64,000 bases of DNA, taken from contig NZ_JAFMSU010000003.1 of assembly GCF_017916365.1 (NCBI RefSeq), forward strand, positions 558,001-622,000. The letters run 5' to 3'. Below are positions 26,604-35,448 of the stretch, one piece after another. The stretch is from Rufibacter roseolus (GTDB lineage: Bacteria > Bacteroidota > Bacteroidia > Cytophagales > Hymenobacteraceae). The position numbers were made by a program, and so were the translations under genes. Numbering within the stretch: position 1 is the first letter of the stretch; each line of letters starts with the position of its first letter. Below the pieces are notes generated by a model that had not been told where the DNA came from, did no database searches, and saw only the letters and a program-made list of their open reading frames with translations.

Positions 26604-26662
26604 GCAAAAAAGCGTTTGGGGCCCGTTTTCTGGGAAACGGTCCCCAAACGCTTTTTTGCTTA
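26601..26662. terminator. Bidirectional terminator fused to the dispersed repeat
   Basis: A 21-bp perfect outer stem (TAAGCAAAAAAGCGTTTGGG plus G) whose apex is a repeat copy. It starts at the phosphodiesterase stop codon and serves the convergent phosphatidyltransferase too. Confidence 0.9.
26615..26648. repeat. Dispersed palindromic repeat at terminator apex
   Basis: TTTGGGGCCCGTTTTCTGGG then AAACGGTCCCCAAA. Confidence 0.65.
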
Positions 26663-26697
26663 AATCTGAAGTTGAAAAGAATACTTCCGCTGGGTGC

Positions 26698-27483
26698 CTA
26701 CTGGTTCAAGGCCTGATTTTTCTCTTTCATTTCAAGGGCTTTGCGGGCTTCCATTAACCGGGTGAACGCGGTGACATTGGTGAAGATGGCCAACACCGTA
26801 ATGGGAATGGTGAACACCGACATGGTCTCAAAGATGTGGAAAGGCAGACCTGGTACGCGCAGTTTGTAGTCGCCGCCAATGAGGTAAGCCGTGAGACCGC
26901 AGAACATCCCCGCCAGGGCAATCAATACCACCCGCTCGGGCCGCTGGAAGAAACCGCCTTTGCACTCCACTCCTAACCCCTCGGCGCGGGCGCGGGTGTA
27001 ACTCACCATCATAGACCCGATCATGGCAATAAAAGCGAAGAGCGAGCTGAGGAAATAATGGTGGGCCATGAGATAATAGCAGATGCCCAGGAACATGATG
27101 AGTTCACTGTAGCGGTCCAGCACCGAGTCATACAACGCCCCGAAGGTAGAGCCCATGTTGCCCATGCGCGCCACCTGCCCATCCAGCATGTCAAACAAAC
27201 CGGCCATCATGATCAGGAACCCCGCCCAGCCCACATAGGAGAAATCATTGCGGTTCTCGCTCTCCCCGCCAACCACAAAGATGATGGCCACCCCCACATT
27301 CAGGATAAAACCGGTAGTGGTAACGGCGTTGGGAGTAAAGCCCAACCTGATGAGGAGCCGCACAAAGGGATTGACTATTTTGTAGATTCCCTGCTGCAGA
27401 AACACCTTCCAGGCTTTCTCGCCGGTGCCTTTCTTTTTCTCAAAAGTAGAATCTACCTTCATTTTTTCTCCGGTTGCTTCCAT
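26698..27483 (-). CDS. CDP-alcohol phosphatidyltransferase (probable inositol-lipid synthase)
   Basis: 261 residues, six predicted membrane helices. The family motif DGxxAR(x8)GxxxDxxxD is intact: Asp98 and Asp101 in DMLDGQVARM, Gly115, Asp119 and Asp123. Residue chemistry alone does not fix the alcohol, but gtrA lies 18 bases upstream and inositol-3-phosphate synthase before that. In Bacteroides inositol-lipid loci the same pairing makes phosphatidylinositol phosphate or a sphingolipid equivalent. So the likely reaction joins inositol phosphate to CDP-diacylglycerol at the inner membrane. Confidence 0.88.
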   Translation of the reverse strand: MEATGEKMKVDSTFEKKKGTGEKAWKVFLQQGIYKIVNPFVRLLIRLGFTPNAVTTTGFILNVGVAIIFVVGGESENRNDFSYVGWAGFLIMMAGLFDMLDGQVARMGNMGSTFGALYDSVLDRYSELIMFLGICYYLMAHHYFLSSLFAFIAMIGSMMVSYTRARAEGLGVECKGGFFQRPERVVLIALAGMFCGLTAYLIGGDYKLRVPGLPFHIFETMSVFTIPITVLAIFTNVTAFTRLMEARKALEMKEKNQALNQ

Positions 27484-27501
27484 GGGTGCAAGGTCAAGGG
27501 A

Positions 27502-27891
27502 TTAGCTGTATGTGGTGTCCTTTTTGAAAACGAACTTCTTTTGCATGAGGTAATTGTAGCCAACCCCCACCAGGATAGAGACAATGACTTTTGAGATAAG
27601 GTAACTTACCCCGGAGTAATGCGTGATCACGAAGACACCGGCGGCATTCAGAAACAGACTCCCCATCCAGATGATGAAGTACCTGGAAGCCTGCACCAGC
27701 AAACTGGCATCCTCAGCGTGAAAAACCCATTCCCGGCCCAGGGCAAAATGCGTGATCCCGCCCGAGGCGGTACCCAGAACAGTGGCCAGCACATACCAAG
27801 CCCCTAACAACTCCACAGCCAGTACGGTCACCAGAAAGTCTACTACCGTGGCGGTCATAGAGGCCGTCTGCGCCTTTAAAAAGGTGAGCAT
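27502..27891 (-). CDS. GtrA family membrane protein
   Basis: 129 residues from the ATG ending at 27891, the normal GtrA length; a longer reading to 28053 adds a basic, unconserved leader. Four membrane helices are visible and the end is the family's YNYLMQKKFVFK pattern. GtrA proteins are thought to help move or flip lipid-linked sugars. Placed between inositol-phosphate synthase and the phosphatidyltransferase, it may act in mannosylation or transport of the inositol lipid; this is inferred. Confidence 0.88.
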   Translation of the reverse strand: MLTFLKAQTASMTATVVDFLVTVLAVELLGAWYVLATVLGTASGGITHFALGREWVFHAEDASLLVQASRYFIIWMGSLFLNAAGVFVITHYSGVSYLISKVIVSILVGVGYNYLMQKKFVFKKDTTYS

Positions 27892-28180
27892 CTGATATAG
27901 TTTTACGTAAATCAAAAATGGAAGAAAGCGGTGGATGCAGCCCTGAGCCCACTTCACTTTAGGCCTTCTAAGCACTTTCCCGTTTGCCAGCCTATGGGCT
28001 CTGAAAGTCCTGTGGCTGCCTGGAAAGTGGAACCGCATCCATCCTGTGAGCACTCATACGCAATAGTTGCCTAAATGGCTAATCAGGCAAGCAATTGTGC
28101 CCTTTTTCTTAGCAATGCCCTCTTTCTTTCATTTTTGCCCCGCGGATTTGACCTGGCGTTTTGCCACCCATACGCTAGAA

Positions 28181-29506
28181 TTATAAGGTATCTACCAAGT
28201 CCTGGTAATAGTCCAGCCCCAGGTGGGTGATCAGGTCCTCGCCCATGAGGTGACGCAGGGTGTTCTGCAGTTTCATGAGCTGCTTGAAGATATCATGCTC
28301 CGGAGCCAGTCCCTCGGCGGTCTGCGGCGATTTGTAGTAGAAGCTCAGCCATTCCTGGATACCGCTCATGCCCGCGCGCTGCGCCAGATCCGTGAACAAA
28401 GCCAGGTCAAGCACCAATGGCGCAGCTAAGATGGAGTCGCGGCACAGGAAGTTGATCTTGATTTGCATCTGGTACCCCAGCCAGCCGAAGATGTCGATGT
28501 TATCCCAGCTCTCTTTGTTGTCGCCGTGGGGTGGGTAGTAGTTGATGCGTACTTTGTGGTACATATCGCCGTACAGCTCGGGGTTGGATTCCGGCTTGAA
28601 TATCTCGTCCAAAACGCTCAGTTTGGAGACCTCTTTGGTTTTGAAGTTCTCGGGCGCGTCTAAAACCAATCCGTCGCGGTTACCCAGGATGTTGGAGGAG
28701 AACCAGCCTTTCACGCCTAGCGCCCTAGCATGCAGACCCGGCGCCAGGATAGTCTTCATCAGGGTCTGACCGGTCTTGAAGTCTTTACCGGAGATGGCAA
28801 TGCCGTTCTCTTTGGCCAGCTCCACCATGGCGGGAATATCTACCGTGAGGTTAGGGGCGCCGTTGGCGAAGGGCACACCCATTTTGAGGGCCGCGTAAGC
28901 ATAGATCATGCTCGGGGCAATCCGCGGATCGCTTTGCCGAAGTCCCTCTTCAAAAGCGGCAAGCGTCTCATGCACCTCGGCGTGTTCAATGTAGATCTCA
29001 GTGGAGCCGCACCACACCATGACCAGACGGTCGCAGTTGTTGATCTCCTTGAAGTTGCGGATGTCTTCCATCAGCATCTCGGCCAGTTCCATCTTGTCAG
29101 CGCCTTCTTTCACGTTGGTCCCAACCAGGTTGCGGGCATAGGCTTTGTCAAAAACCGCTTGCATGGGCACAATGCGCTCCAGTTCGGGCTTCACGGCGTG
29201 CAGCAGCATGGGCTCCAGTACCCTGGCGTTGACGGCGGCCTCAAAGACGTTGTCTGAGTACACATCCCAACCTCCAAACACTATATCAGACAGTTCCGCC
29301 AGCGGCACGAAGTCTTTGATGAGCGGGTGTCGGTTCTCAGTGCGTTTCCCTAACCTGATGCGGCCCATCTGGGTGAGCGAGCCCACCGGTTTGGCCAAGT
29401 CTTTCTTCACGGCCTCCACCCCGGCGATGAACGTGGTCGCGACGGCGCCCAAGCCCGGTATGAGGATCCCTAGCCTTCCCTCTGCTGGTTTCACTTCGTA
29501 GTCCAT
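28181..29506 (-). CDS. Inositol-3-phosphate synthase (MIPS)
   Basis: 441 residues from the ATG ending at 29506; an earlier ATG adds 12 residues. It has the NAD-binding start GILIPGLGAVATTFIAG and the family blocks FGGWDVYSDN, NNCDRLVMVWCGSTEIY, GVPFANGAPN, SGKDFKTGQTLMKT and ILGNRDGLVL. It makes D-myo-inositol-3-phosphate from glucose-6-phosphate in the cytosol. This is the first gene of a leftward group with GtrA and the phosphatidyltransferase; the gap to gtrA is 289 bases. The group points to synthesis of inositol lipids. Confidence 0.93.
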   Translation of the reverse strand: MDYEVKPAEGRLGILIPGLGAVATTFIAGVEAVKKDLAKPVGSLTQMGRIRLGKRTENRHPLIKDFVPLAELSDIVFGGWDVYSDNVFEAAVNARVLEPMLLHAVKPELERIVPMQAVFDKAYARNLVGTNVKEGADKMELAEMLMEDIRNFKEINNCDRLVMVWCGSTEIYIEHAEVHETLAAFEEGLRQSDPRIAPSMIYAYAALKMGVPFANGAPNLTVDIPAMVELAKENGIAISGKDFKTGQTLMKTILAPGLHARALGVKGWFSSNILGNRDGLVLDAPENFKTKEVSKLSVLDEIFKPESNPELYGDMYHKVRINYYPPHGDNKESWDNIDIFGWLGYQMQIKINFLCRDSILAAPLVLDLALFTDLAQRAGMSGIQEWLSFYYKSPQTAEGLAPEHDIFKQLMKLQNTLRHLMGEDLITHLGLDYYQDLVDTL

Positions 29507-29630
29507 AGTGCTGTTGTTTAGATTGTAAGATGAGGTTCTCAATAGTCTAAGCGCATAAACTATGGCATAAGTTATCTAAAATCCTTTTAACGCCGCTATG
29601 TAAGAACCCTTATTATCAGCGGTTTTTATA

Positions 29631-29954
29631 CTATAAAAAATAAGCCTGCTCTGGTTTGGGCCAGCGCAGGCTCAGAGGAAAACAGGCAAAATATAATCCC
29701 ATTTTGGGTTCCAAGTTAATTTTCAGGAAATCAGCCCTGAAACGGTGTGGTGCTTTCCAAAGAGCTGTCAAGAAGCGCTTCTTCGTTTGAGGAATCCGGC
29801 GGGGACTTAGGCCATCGGCCCGATTTTCTAAACGCTTCCTGCACAATTCATTCATTTCGGCCATTGTACTTCTGAACGCATCTGCGGCCCACTTCACCAA
29901 GGCTTTCATTATATCTGCGATCATGCGCAGGGCAAATGATTTTTTCTCGGTCAT
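29631..29954 (-). CDS. Doubtful small open frame
   Basis: 107 codons. The first 60 residues are a basic amphipathic stretch (MTEKKSFALRMIADIMKALV). The last third reads through a dispersed repeat (29714-29745) and a hairpin (29643-29672), so the frame as a whole is unlikely to be conserved. It may be a short real gene or none. Confidence 0.22.
   Translation of the reverse strand: MTEKKSFALRMIADIMKALVKWAADAFRSTMAEMNELCRKRLENRADGLSPRRIPQTKKRFLTALWKAPHRFRADFLKINLEPKMGLYFACFPLSLRWPKPEQAYFL
29643..29672. terminator. Possible terminator hairpin
   Basis: AGCCTGC, one base, CTGG / CCAG, one base, GCAGGCT, with AAAATAA on the left giving a T run on the minus strand. Confidence 0.5.
29714..29745. repeat. 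Dispersed palindromic repeat
   Basis: AGTTAATTTTCAGGAAATC then AGCCCTGAAACGG. The surrounding gap 29955-30267 holds only the leader of the SPW gene. Confidence 0.6.
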
Positions 29955-30255
29955 TGGCTTGGGGTGTAAGGTTCAGGCATTCACCACGGGGGGGATGCTT
30001 CTATCTGAGCAGAGGACTACCATGAGACTTCATGCGATGGCAACCCTGCGTCTCTTCCACGCGCCACCCCAGCACCACGCTAATTATGATAGGGTTACAA
30101 AGCTTATCCTTGGCTGTAAATCAGAGTTGACAAGAAGAAATTTTTTCTCACAAACCGTACTTACCGAATAGTAACTACTTAAAAATCAGTCAAAACACTA
30201 CAAGCCATCTCATTTCTGCCTCGTATAAAAATAGAGTTGTTTATAGGTTTAAAAG

Positions 30256-30262
30256 AAGGAGG
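30256..30262 (+). promoter_or_regulatory. Unusual Shine-Dalgarno site
   Basis: AAGGAGG five bases before the ATG at 30268. Such a strong site is rare in Bacteroidota, where most genes here lack one, and it fixes this start. Confidence 0.55.
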
Positions 30263-30267
30263 TTCTT

Positions 30268-30639
30268 ATGCGGATTATCCCATCCACTATCCATGGTTTC
30301 ATGGATTATCTCATTGCCATCTTATTGATTGCCTCTCCGTGGCTGTTTGGCTTTTACCGGGGCGGGATAGAAAGTTACATTCCCATTGGGGTGGGTGCCC
30401 TCATTCTGGTGCAGGCCCTTATAACCCGCAACGAGACCGGGGTCATGAAAGTAATACCCATGTCGGCGCACCTCATGAGTGACCTGGCCATTGGGTTGTT
30501 TCTGGCTTTGTCGCCGTGGCTGTTTTTCTTCCATGATTACATCTGGGAGCCGCACTTCATTGTGGGACTGCTCATTACCGGACAGGCCATTCTCACCCAA
30601 ATAGCCCCGGCAAGGACCGTGAGCAAGGAACGGTTCTGA
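30268..30639 (+). CDS. SPW repeat membrane protein
   Basis: 123 residues with four membrane helices and two SPW motifs, ASPWLFGF (about 28) and LSPWLFFF (about 78), each at the end of a helix pair preceded by a polar start (HGFMDYL; HLMSDLA). This matches the SPW-repeat family, whose function is unknown. A strong ribosome site precedes it and a very strong terminator follows. Confidence 0.88.
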   Translation: MRIIPSTIHGFMDYLIAILLIASPWLFGFYRGGIESYIPIGVGALILVQALITRNETGVMKVIPMSAHLMSDLAIGLFLALSPWLFFFHDYIWEPHFIVGLLITGQAILTQIAPARTVSKERF

Positions 30640-30662
30640 GGCTTCCCTGCGGACTGTTGACA

Positions 30663-30729
30663 AAAAGGAGGTTCTCCCGTTTCAGGCGTGTTTTCTCCAA
30701 ACCACGCCTGAAACGGGAGAACCTCTTTT
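30663..30729. terminator. Very long terminator fused to the dispersed repeat
   Basis: Stem of about 27 bp (GGTTCTCCCGTTTCAGGCGT is its inner part) ending in CTCTTTT, between convergent genes. The inner half is a repeat copy. Confidence 0.9.
30679..30714. repeat. Dispersed palindromic repeat inside terminator
   Basis: GTTTCAGGCGTGTTTTCTCC then AAACCACGCCTGAAAC. Confidence 0.65.
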
Positions 30730-30760
30730 AAATAAAAGCCTCATGAAAACGGACGCAGGG

Positions 30761-31720
30761 CTACAGCATTATGCCTTGCTTCAGGTCCTTGGGCTGAGGG
30801 AAGTTCTTATCGCCCCAGTGCTCTTTGAGGTTGGTTTCAATAGACAGCGAGAGTTGGGTGAGTGGCACATCTTCCAGGCGGTTCTCAAACGGGTCTTCCA
30901 TGCGTTCGCCCACCAAATCCAGGCACAGAAACACGAAGGAGATGATCACCGACACCGGGATGCTGGCCCACCCGATCTCCTCCACAAACACGAAGGGCAG
31001 CAGCGAGGCGTGGATGAACACAAACACCCTGGAGAAGAAACTGTACTGCCGCGGAAAAGGCGTGTTCTTGATCCGTTCGCTCCGGCCCTGGATGTTGTTG
31101 AACTCCACCAGCGTCTGCTCCAGTTGCACAAACCGGTAATCTGAGAGCCAGCCCCGCTGGAAAGCCTCCTTTAAGTCATCGCCCTGCACGTTGAGCAGGT
31201 AATTGGGTGGATTGTTTTTATGCCAGAAAGCCTCGTACTCCTCCGGGGAGAGAAAGGCTACTGTGTCTGTGTACTCGTTCGTCTCCTCAAAGATCTCCTC
31301 CTGGCGGGTGCTGTTGTAAGGCTTTGGCTTGCGCAGGAAAACCCGCAGGCCGTGCACAAACGCCAGGTGTCGATACACCATGCGGTACTGCAGTTTCTTC
31401 ACCAGTTCGGCATCCTGCGGGTCGGTGGGGATGATCATGGTTATGACCTGCCGGGCCCAGGAACGGCTGCTGTTCACCAACTGCCCCCAGATTTGGCGGG
31501 CCTCCCACCAACGTTCATAAGCGTTGCTGTTCTTGAAACCCAGGAAAATGGCCAGGGCGGTACTCAAAGCGGTAAGGGTACTGAACGGCAAATGCAGTTG
31601 CAGCACCTCAAAATAGTCGTGGAGCAGGAACACCGCCACCGAGAGCAGCAGGTAATACAGCATGCTTTTCCAGGTGTAATGGACAATGACCTCCCACTTC
31701 AGGTTTCTATCTAAAATCAT
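30761..31720 (-). CDS. Bestrophin family protein
   Basis: 319 residues. The N-terminal half has the bestrophin membrane pattern (LHLPFSTLTALSTALAIFLGFKNSNAYERWWEARQIWG), and the family signature of pore-adjacent helix FKNSNAYERWWEAR is plain. Bacterial bestrophins form pentameric ion channels in the inner membrane. A cytosolic helical region follows, with two more hydrophobic helices near residue 230-280. It lies 37 bases after the upstream SdiA-regulated-type gene and is probably cotranscribed with it. Confidence 0.92.
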   Translation of the reverse strand: MILDRNLKWEVIVHYTWKSMLYYLLLSVAVFLLHDYFEVLQLHLPFSTLTALSTALAIFLGFKNSNAYERWWEARQIWGQLVNSSRSWARQVITMIIPTDPQDAELVKKLQYRMVYRHLAFVHGLRVFLRKPKPYNSTRQEEIFEETNEYTDTVAFLSPEEYEAFWHKNNPPNYLLNVQGDDLKEAFQRGWLSDYRFVQLEQTLVEFNNIQGRSERIKNTPFPRQYSFFSRVFVFIHASLLPFVFVEEIGWASIPVSVIISFVFLCLDLVGERMEDPFENRLEDVPLTQLSLSIETNLKEHWGDKNFPQPKDLKQGIML

Positions 31721-31757
31721 AACGCGCAGGTTTTAGAGGGTAGAACAGCAAAGGGGC

Positions 31758-32654
31758 TTATCTTGTTTGGGCAAGGTTCACCCGCAGGATGTTGGCGGGC
31801 TCTTTTTTGCCTTCGTTGGAGATGAACAACTCACCCGAAGGGCTGAACGCAATCCCCTCTGGCTTGTAGAAAGCCGCATCGTCCAGTTTGTGCCGCTTCC
31901 TGATGCTGCCGTCATGGTTCAGGATAAACAACTGCGGATTGGAGGCCTCGGTGAGGTAGATATCCCCGGTTACCGGGTGAATAGCGATCTCGGAGGGCTG
32001 CCAGCCTTTGCTCAGGGTTTTGGCTTTTCCCTGGGGCAACTGGGGATCTTTAAGGTTCAGCCTGAAGATGGGCTCCGCCGATAAGGATTTTGAGCCCAGG
32101 TCAAACGCGTACACGCCTTTGAAATCTGGTACGCCAGGCTCCTCGCCTTTGATGGCCAGCAGCAACCGGTTCTGTTTCGCGTCATAGGTGAGACATTCCA
32201 CGTTATGGGCCTCAGTGAGCGGAGTGGAATACTCTTTTATCTGCGGCGCTACAGACTGCCAATTGCCCACTTCAAACAGGTGCCCGTCACTTCTCACCAC
32301 GTAAGCGGTATTGCCTACCAGCGTAATGCCCTCGTAGTCTCCGGCGGCCCCAAAGGTTACCTGCTTTTCAATCTGGTTGGTGTTGGTGTTGTAGACGAAG
32401 ATTACGCCGGCCTCGTCCTGCACGCAGGCAAAACGCCCGTCTCCCAGGAACGCAATGCCAGATACCTCGCGCAGGATCTCGGGCACCTCCCATTTCTGGT
32501 TTACCTGCACCGCCGCCGACGCGGGCTCCAGGGTTTTCTTCTTTTTGGCCTTTTTAGGTTTTTCGGGCGCTAAACCCTGCGCAGTGCTATTGTCACAGGC
32601 CATGGCTGCCACAGACAGCAACAAACTCAGGCATATTATCTGAAAACGTTTCAT
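31758..32654 (-). CDS. SdiA-regulated domain lipoprotein (beta-propeller)
   Basis: 298 residues with a lipobox (VAAMAC). A Lys-rich spacer at about 32-40 (KPKKAKKKKT) precedes a propeller made of repeats such as EVSGIAFLGDGRFACVQDE, YEGITLVGNTAYVVRSDG and KPEGIAFSPSGELFISNEG. These match SdiA-regulated/YjiK-like domains. It is predicted to be a surface or periplasmic lipoprotein; its ligand is unknown. Confidence 0.85.
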   Translation of the reverse strand: MKRFQIICLSLLLSVAAMACDNSTAQGLAPEKPKKAKKKKTLEPASAAVQVNQKWEVPEILREVSGIAFLGDGRFACVQDEAGVIFVYNTNTNQIEKQVTFGAAGDYEGITLVGNTAYVVRSDGHLFEVGNWQSVAPQIKEYSTPLTEAHNVECLTYDAKQNRLLLAIKGEEPGVPDFKGVYAFDLGSKSLSAEPIFRLNLKDPQLPQGKAKTLSKGWQPSEIAIHPVTGDIYLTEASNPQLFILNHDGSIRKRHKLDDAAFYKPEGIAFSPSGELFISNEGKKEPANILRVNLAQTR

Positions 32655-32786
32655 ATCTAGGTTCTTTATTTGATGGATAAATGCGCAGGAATGCCTCGTC
32701 TGGAATCCTGCTGATTATTAAAAGTGTTTACGAGTCGATTTTACCGAATGGCCCTGAAAACGGGCACTTTTACCGTGGCAGGCAGG

Positions 32787-33230
32787 CTAATCCCAGAAAG
32801 CGGTCTCCTCTAACTTGCCGTTGGCGTCGTACACTTTTTTGAGGTCGCCGTTGCTGTTCTCCAACTCCACCTGGTACAGCACCTTCCCGTTTTGCTCCAC
32901 CTTCTCAAGGTCATCCAGGAGGTAAGCCTTAAAATCGCGCTGCACGGCCGCCAAAACAGGGGCCGGAAGTTCTGAGGCCACGATATCCTGTTTATGGGCC
33001 AGCACCTGGCCGGCAGGGTTCACCAAAGCCGCATGTTCTGTTGTCCCCATGGTAAACTCAGCTTCGTAGAGGTTGCCTTCTTTTTCCCATTCAACGTCTT
33101 TGGCGGCCGGGAATTTCACTTGCAGGGCATTCTGCACCAGAGAAGGCATTTGTGTAGGCGTGATGTGCTGGTTGCAGCTCCAGAAGGTGAAACCAGCGGG
33201 CAGCATGGCTAAAATCAGTGCTTTTTTCAT
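32787..33230 (-). CDS. PepSY-like domain lipoprotein
   Basis: 147 residues with a lipobox (TFWSC). Two PepSY-like (DUF2874) units are recognisable: VQNALQVKFPAAKDVEWEKEGNLYEAEF and VQRDFKAYLLDDLEKVEQNGKVLYQVELE, each ending in a strand pair. Relatives are periplasmic and may inhibit proteases or report on the envelope. It lies 164 bases after the histidine kinase gene in the same direction, and a PepSY protein next to a two-component system is a repeated arrangement; that link is inferred. Confidence 0.88.
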   Translation of the reverse strand: MKKALILAMLPAGFTFWSCNQHITPTQMPSLVQNALQVKFPAAKDVEWEKEGNLYEAEFTMGTTEHAALVNPAGQVLAHKQDIVASELPAPVLAAVQRDFKAYLLDDLEKVEQNGKVLYQVELENSNGDLKKVYDANGKLEETAFWD

Positions 33231-33364
33231 AGGTCTAAAGGTTAGCTTCTAAAGTTATTGTAAGCCAAAGGTCAGACCCGAAACAGGAAAGAATTGGGAA
33301 TCTTAAAAGGAAAGAGAAAAATTCTGAAGCTTCATGCGCCCATTTATAGCAATGAAGTAGAAGC

Positions 33365-33400
33365 GTTTCAGGCGCTGTTTTCTAAAAACGGACTCTAAAC
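33365..33400. repeat. Dispersed palindromic repeat covering the kinase stop codon
   Basis: GTTTCAGGCGCTGTTTTC then TAAAAACGGACTCTAAAC. The stop codon of the histidine kinase (33395-33397) lies in its right arm. Confidence 0.65.
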
Positions 33401-34678
33401 CGATGCCACGGCTTTCTGGAAAGTAACCGTAAACGTGTGCCCCTGCCGGTAACCATACGCCACCCGAAAACCATACAAGTCACAGATGGCTTTCACGATG
33501 GATAACCCCAACCCGGTGGAAGTCGCCGCCGAGGTTTCTTTGTAGAAACGGGTGAAAACTTTTGCCCCGTCCAGCGGCGCCTCTTGCCCGGCGTTTTCTA
33601 CCGTGAGTTCCTGTTTAGACAACCCGATGCGCAGAAAGCCTCCGTTCACGTTATGCACGATGGCGTTCTTGATCAGGTTCACCACCAGCATGGCAGCTAA
33701 ATCTGGGTTCATCTGCAGCGATACGTTTTCCTGCACCTGCAAATCCACTGCAATGTCTTTATAACTCAACTGATCCTCAAAATCAAGCAAGGTCTTCTGC
33801 AGAAGCATTTCCAGAGGCACCGGTTCTTCCTGCGCAAACTGCCGGTTCTCAATCTTGGACAGCAAGAGCAGGGTTTTGTTCAGGCGCGTGAGGCGCTCCA
33901 AGTTCTCCATCACGGACCCAATTTGCTGCAACTGGTCTTCGTGCAGCGGCTGGCTCTCGGCGAGGAGCTCCAGTTTGTTCAGGCTGATGGCCAGGGGGGT
34001 CTGCAACTCGTGCGAGGCGTTTTCAATGAAGGCTTTCTGGTTCTGGTAGGTGGCCACGTTCTGCTGCAACAGCTTCTCCACGGTCTGGTTCAGGAGCTGA
34101 AACTCCTCTATGTTCGTTTTCTGCACCGGTACCGTTTTGGCCTCTTCCAGCCGGAAACTTTGCAGGCGCTGCAGAATGTGGTAGAAAGGTTTCCAGATGC
34201 GTTTCAGGAGCAGGTTATTGAGCACCAGAATGCTGCCCACCAAACCCAGATACAGCCAGAGAAGCGAATAGAGCAAGTCTTCAATGAGGTCGTCTTCCTC
34301 TACCATGGAGGTAATGACCCGCAGTTCATAGTACTGGTCTTCTTTCCGGAACACGGTGGTGAGCATGCGTACGGGCTCAAAGTCCTGCTCGTTCTGCATG
34401 TACATGAGTGTGTCCTGGTAGCGGTCTTTACGGTGCACGGCCAAGGTGAACGGAATCTCCTTGATGCTGAAATACCCGGCCTCAAATTCTTTCTGCCGAA
34501 GCACGGTGCTGTCCCGGGTGGCTTTCTGCACCACCAGGATCTTCTGGTTCTCCAGGCCGTCGTCCATGCTGTCATAGATCTCGTCCAGCATGTTGAAGTA
34601 GAAGAGCGCCGCCCAAACGGAGATTACCACCAGTAGCAGCCCCGCAAAGTAAGAGGTGGCGTAGTTGAGCAGTTTCAT
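33395..34678 (-). CDS. Sensor histidine kinase
   Basis: 427 residues. Membrane helices at about 8-30 and 138-158 flank a periplasmic sensor of about 105 residues. The phosphorylated His is His223 in NASHELQTP; the ATP domain has the N box NLIKNAIVHN (about 334-343) and the G box GLGLSIVKA. Its ATG overlaps the stop of the response regulator by 4 bases (ATGA), so the pair is translationally coupled. The stop codon is inside a repeat copy. Confidence 0.95.
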   Translation of the reverse strand: MKLLNYATSYFAGLLLVVISVWAALFYFNMLDEIYDSMDDGLENQKILVVQKATRDSTVLRQKEFEAGYFSIKEIPFTLAVHRKDRYQDTLMYMQNEQDFEPVRMLTTVFRKEDQYYELRVITSMVEEDDLIEDLLYSLLWLYLGLVGSILVLNNLLLKRIWKPFYHILQRLQSFRLEEAKTVPVQKTNIEEFQLLNQTVEKLLQQNVATYQNQKAFIENASHELQTPLAISLNKLELLAESQPLHEDQLQQIGSVMENLERLTRLNKTLLLLSKIENRQFAQEEPVPLEMLLQKTLLDFEDQLSYKDIAVDLQVQENVSLQMNPDLAAMLVVNLIKNAIVHNVNGGFLRIGLSKQELTVENAGQEAPLDGAKVFTRFYKETSAATSTGLGLSIVKAICDLYGFRVAYGYRQGHTFTVTFQKAVASV

Positions 34679-35352
34679 GCCGCCACCAGTTTATACCCGA
34701 TGCCGTAAATGGCCTGGATTTCTATTCCGGCGCCGCAGTCTTTGAGTTTCTTGCGCAGGTTCTTAATCTGGGAGTAGATGAACTCGTAGTTATCCGCTTG
34801 GTCAATGTAGTCGCCCCAGACGTGCTCGGCCAAGGCGGTTTTGCTCACCAGTCGGTCTTTGTTTGTGACCAGGTAGAGCAGGATATCGAACTCCTTGCGG
34901 TTGAGCACCAGTTCCTGGCCAGCCACCCAAACCTGGTGCTTATCGGGGTCTATCTGCACGTTCTGGAGCTGGTGGAGGTGCTGGCCATCGAACTTCCTTC
35001 GGCGCAAAACGGATTTCACGCGGGCGTGCAGCTCGGCCATGTGGAACGGCTTGGGAAGGTAATCATCGGCGCCCAGTTCCAGGCCCTGGATCTTGTCATC
35101 TACGGAGTTACGGGCCGAGACAATGATCACGCCCTCGGTTTTCTGCTGCTTTTTGAGCTCCTCCAAGATCTCCAGTCCGCTGCCGCCGGGCAGGTTGATG
35201 TCCAGCAGAATGCAGTCATAGGTGTACACGCCCACTTTCTCCAGCGCACTTTCATAATCAGTGGCGGTTTCTACCAGGTATTGCTCCTGCTTTAAAGAGC
35301 GCACCAGCGTGTCCAGCATCTGGGGTTCGTCTTCAATCACCAGTATTTTCAT
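34675..35352 (-). CDS. Response regulator, OmpR/PhoB type
   Basis: 225 residues from the ATG ending at 35352 (MKILVIEDEPQML); an upstream start would add seven. The receiver has acidic Glu7-Asp8, phospho-acceptor Asp51 (LLDINLP) and the conserved Lys in the switch region. A winged-helix DNA-binding domain fills the last 95 residues (LNRKEFDILLYLVTNKD, YSQIKNLRKKLKD). It is the first gene of the two-component operon, followed by its kinase and probably by the PepSY lipoprotein, which may be a target. Confidence 0.95.
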   Translation of the reverse strand: MKILVIEDEPQMLDTLVRSLKQEQYLVETATDYESALEKVGVYTYDCILLDINLPGGSGLEILEELKKQQKTEGVIIVSARNSVDDKIQGLELGADDYLPKPFHMAELHARVKSVLRRRKFDGQHLHQLQNVQIDPDKHQVWVAGQELVLNRKEFDILLYLVTNKDRLVSKTALAEHVWGDYIDQADNYEFIYSQIKNLRKKLKDCGAGIEIQAIYGIGYKLVAA

Positions 35353-35448
35353 GGCCGTAGGGTTTGCCCGCAAATACGGCGGGAAATCTGGAAAGAGTTG
35401 GGAATTCCTGAAGAAAGATGGATTTATAAAGAATAAGGGAGAACGGCC

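Noticed and set aside
29923..30171. Plus-strand frame of 82 codons upstream of the SPW gene
   Set aside because: No recognisable feature, overlaps a doubtful antisense frame, and the SPW gene has its own strong start.
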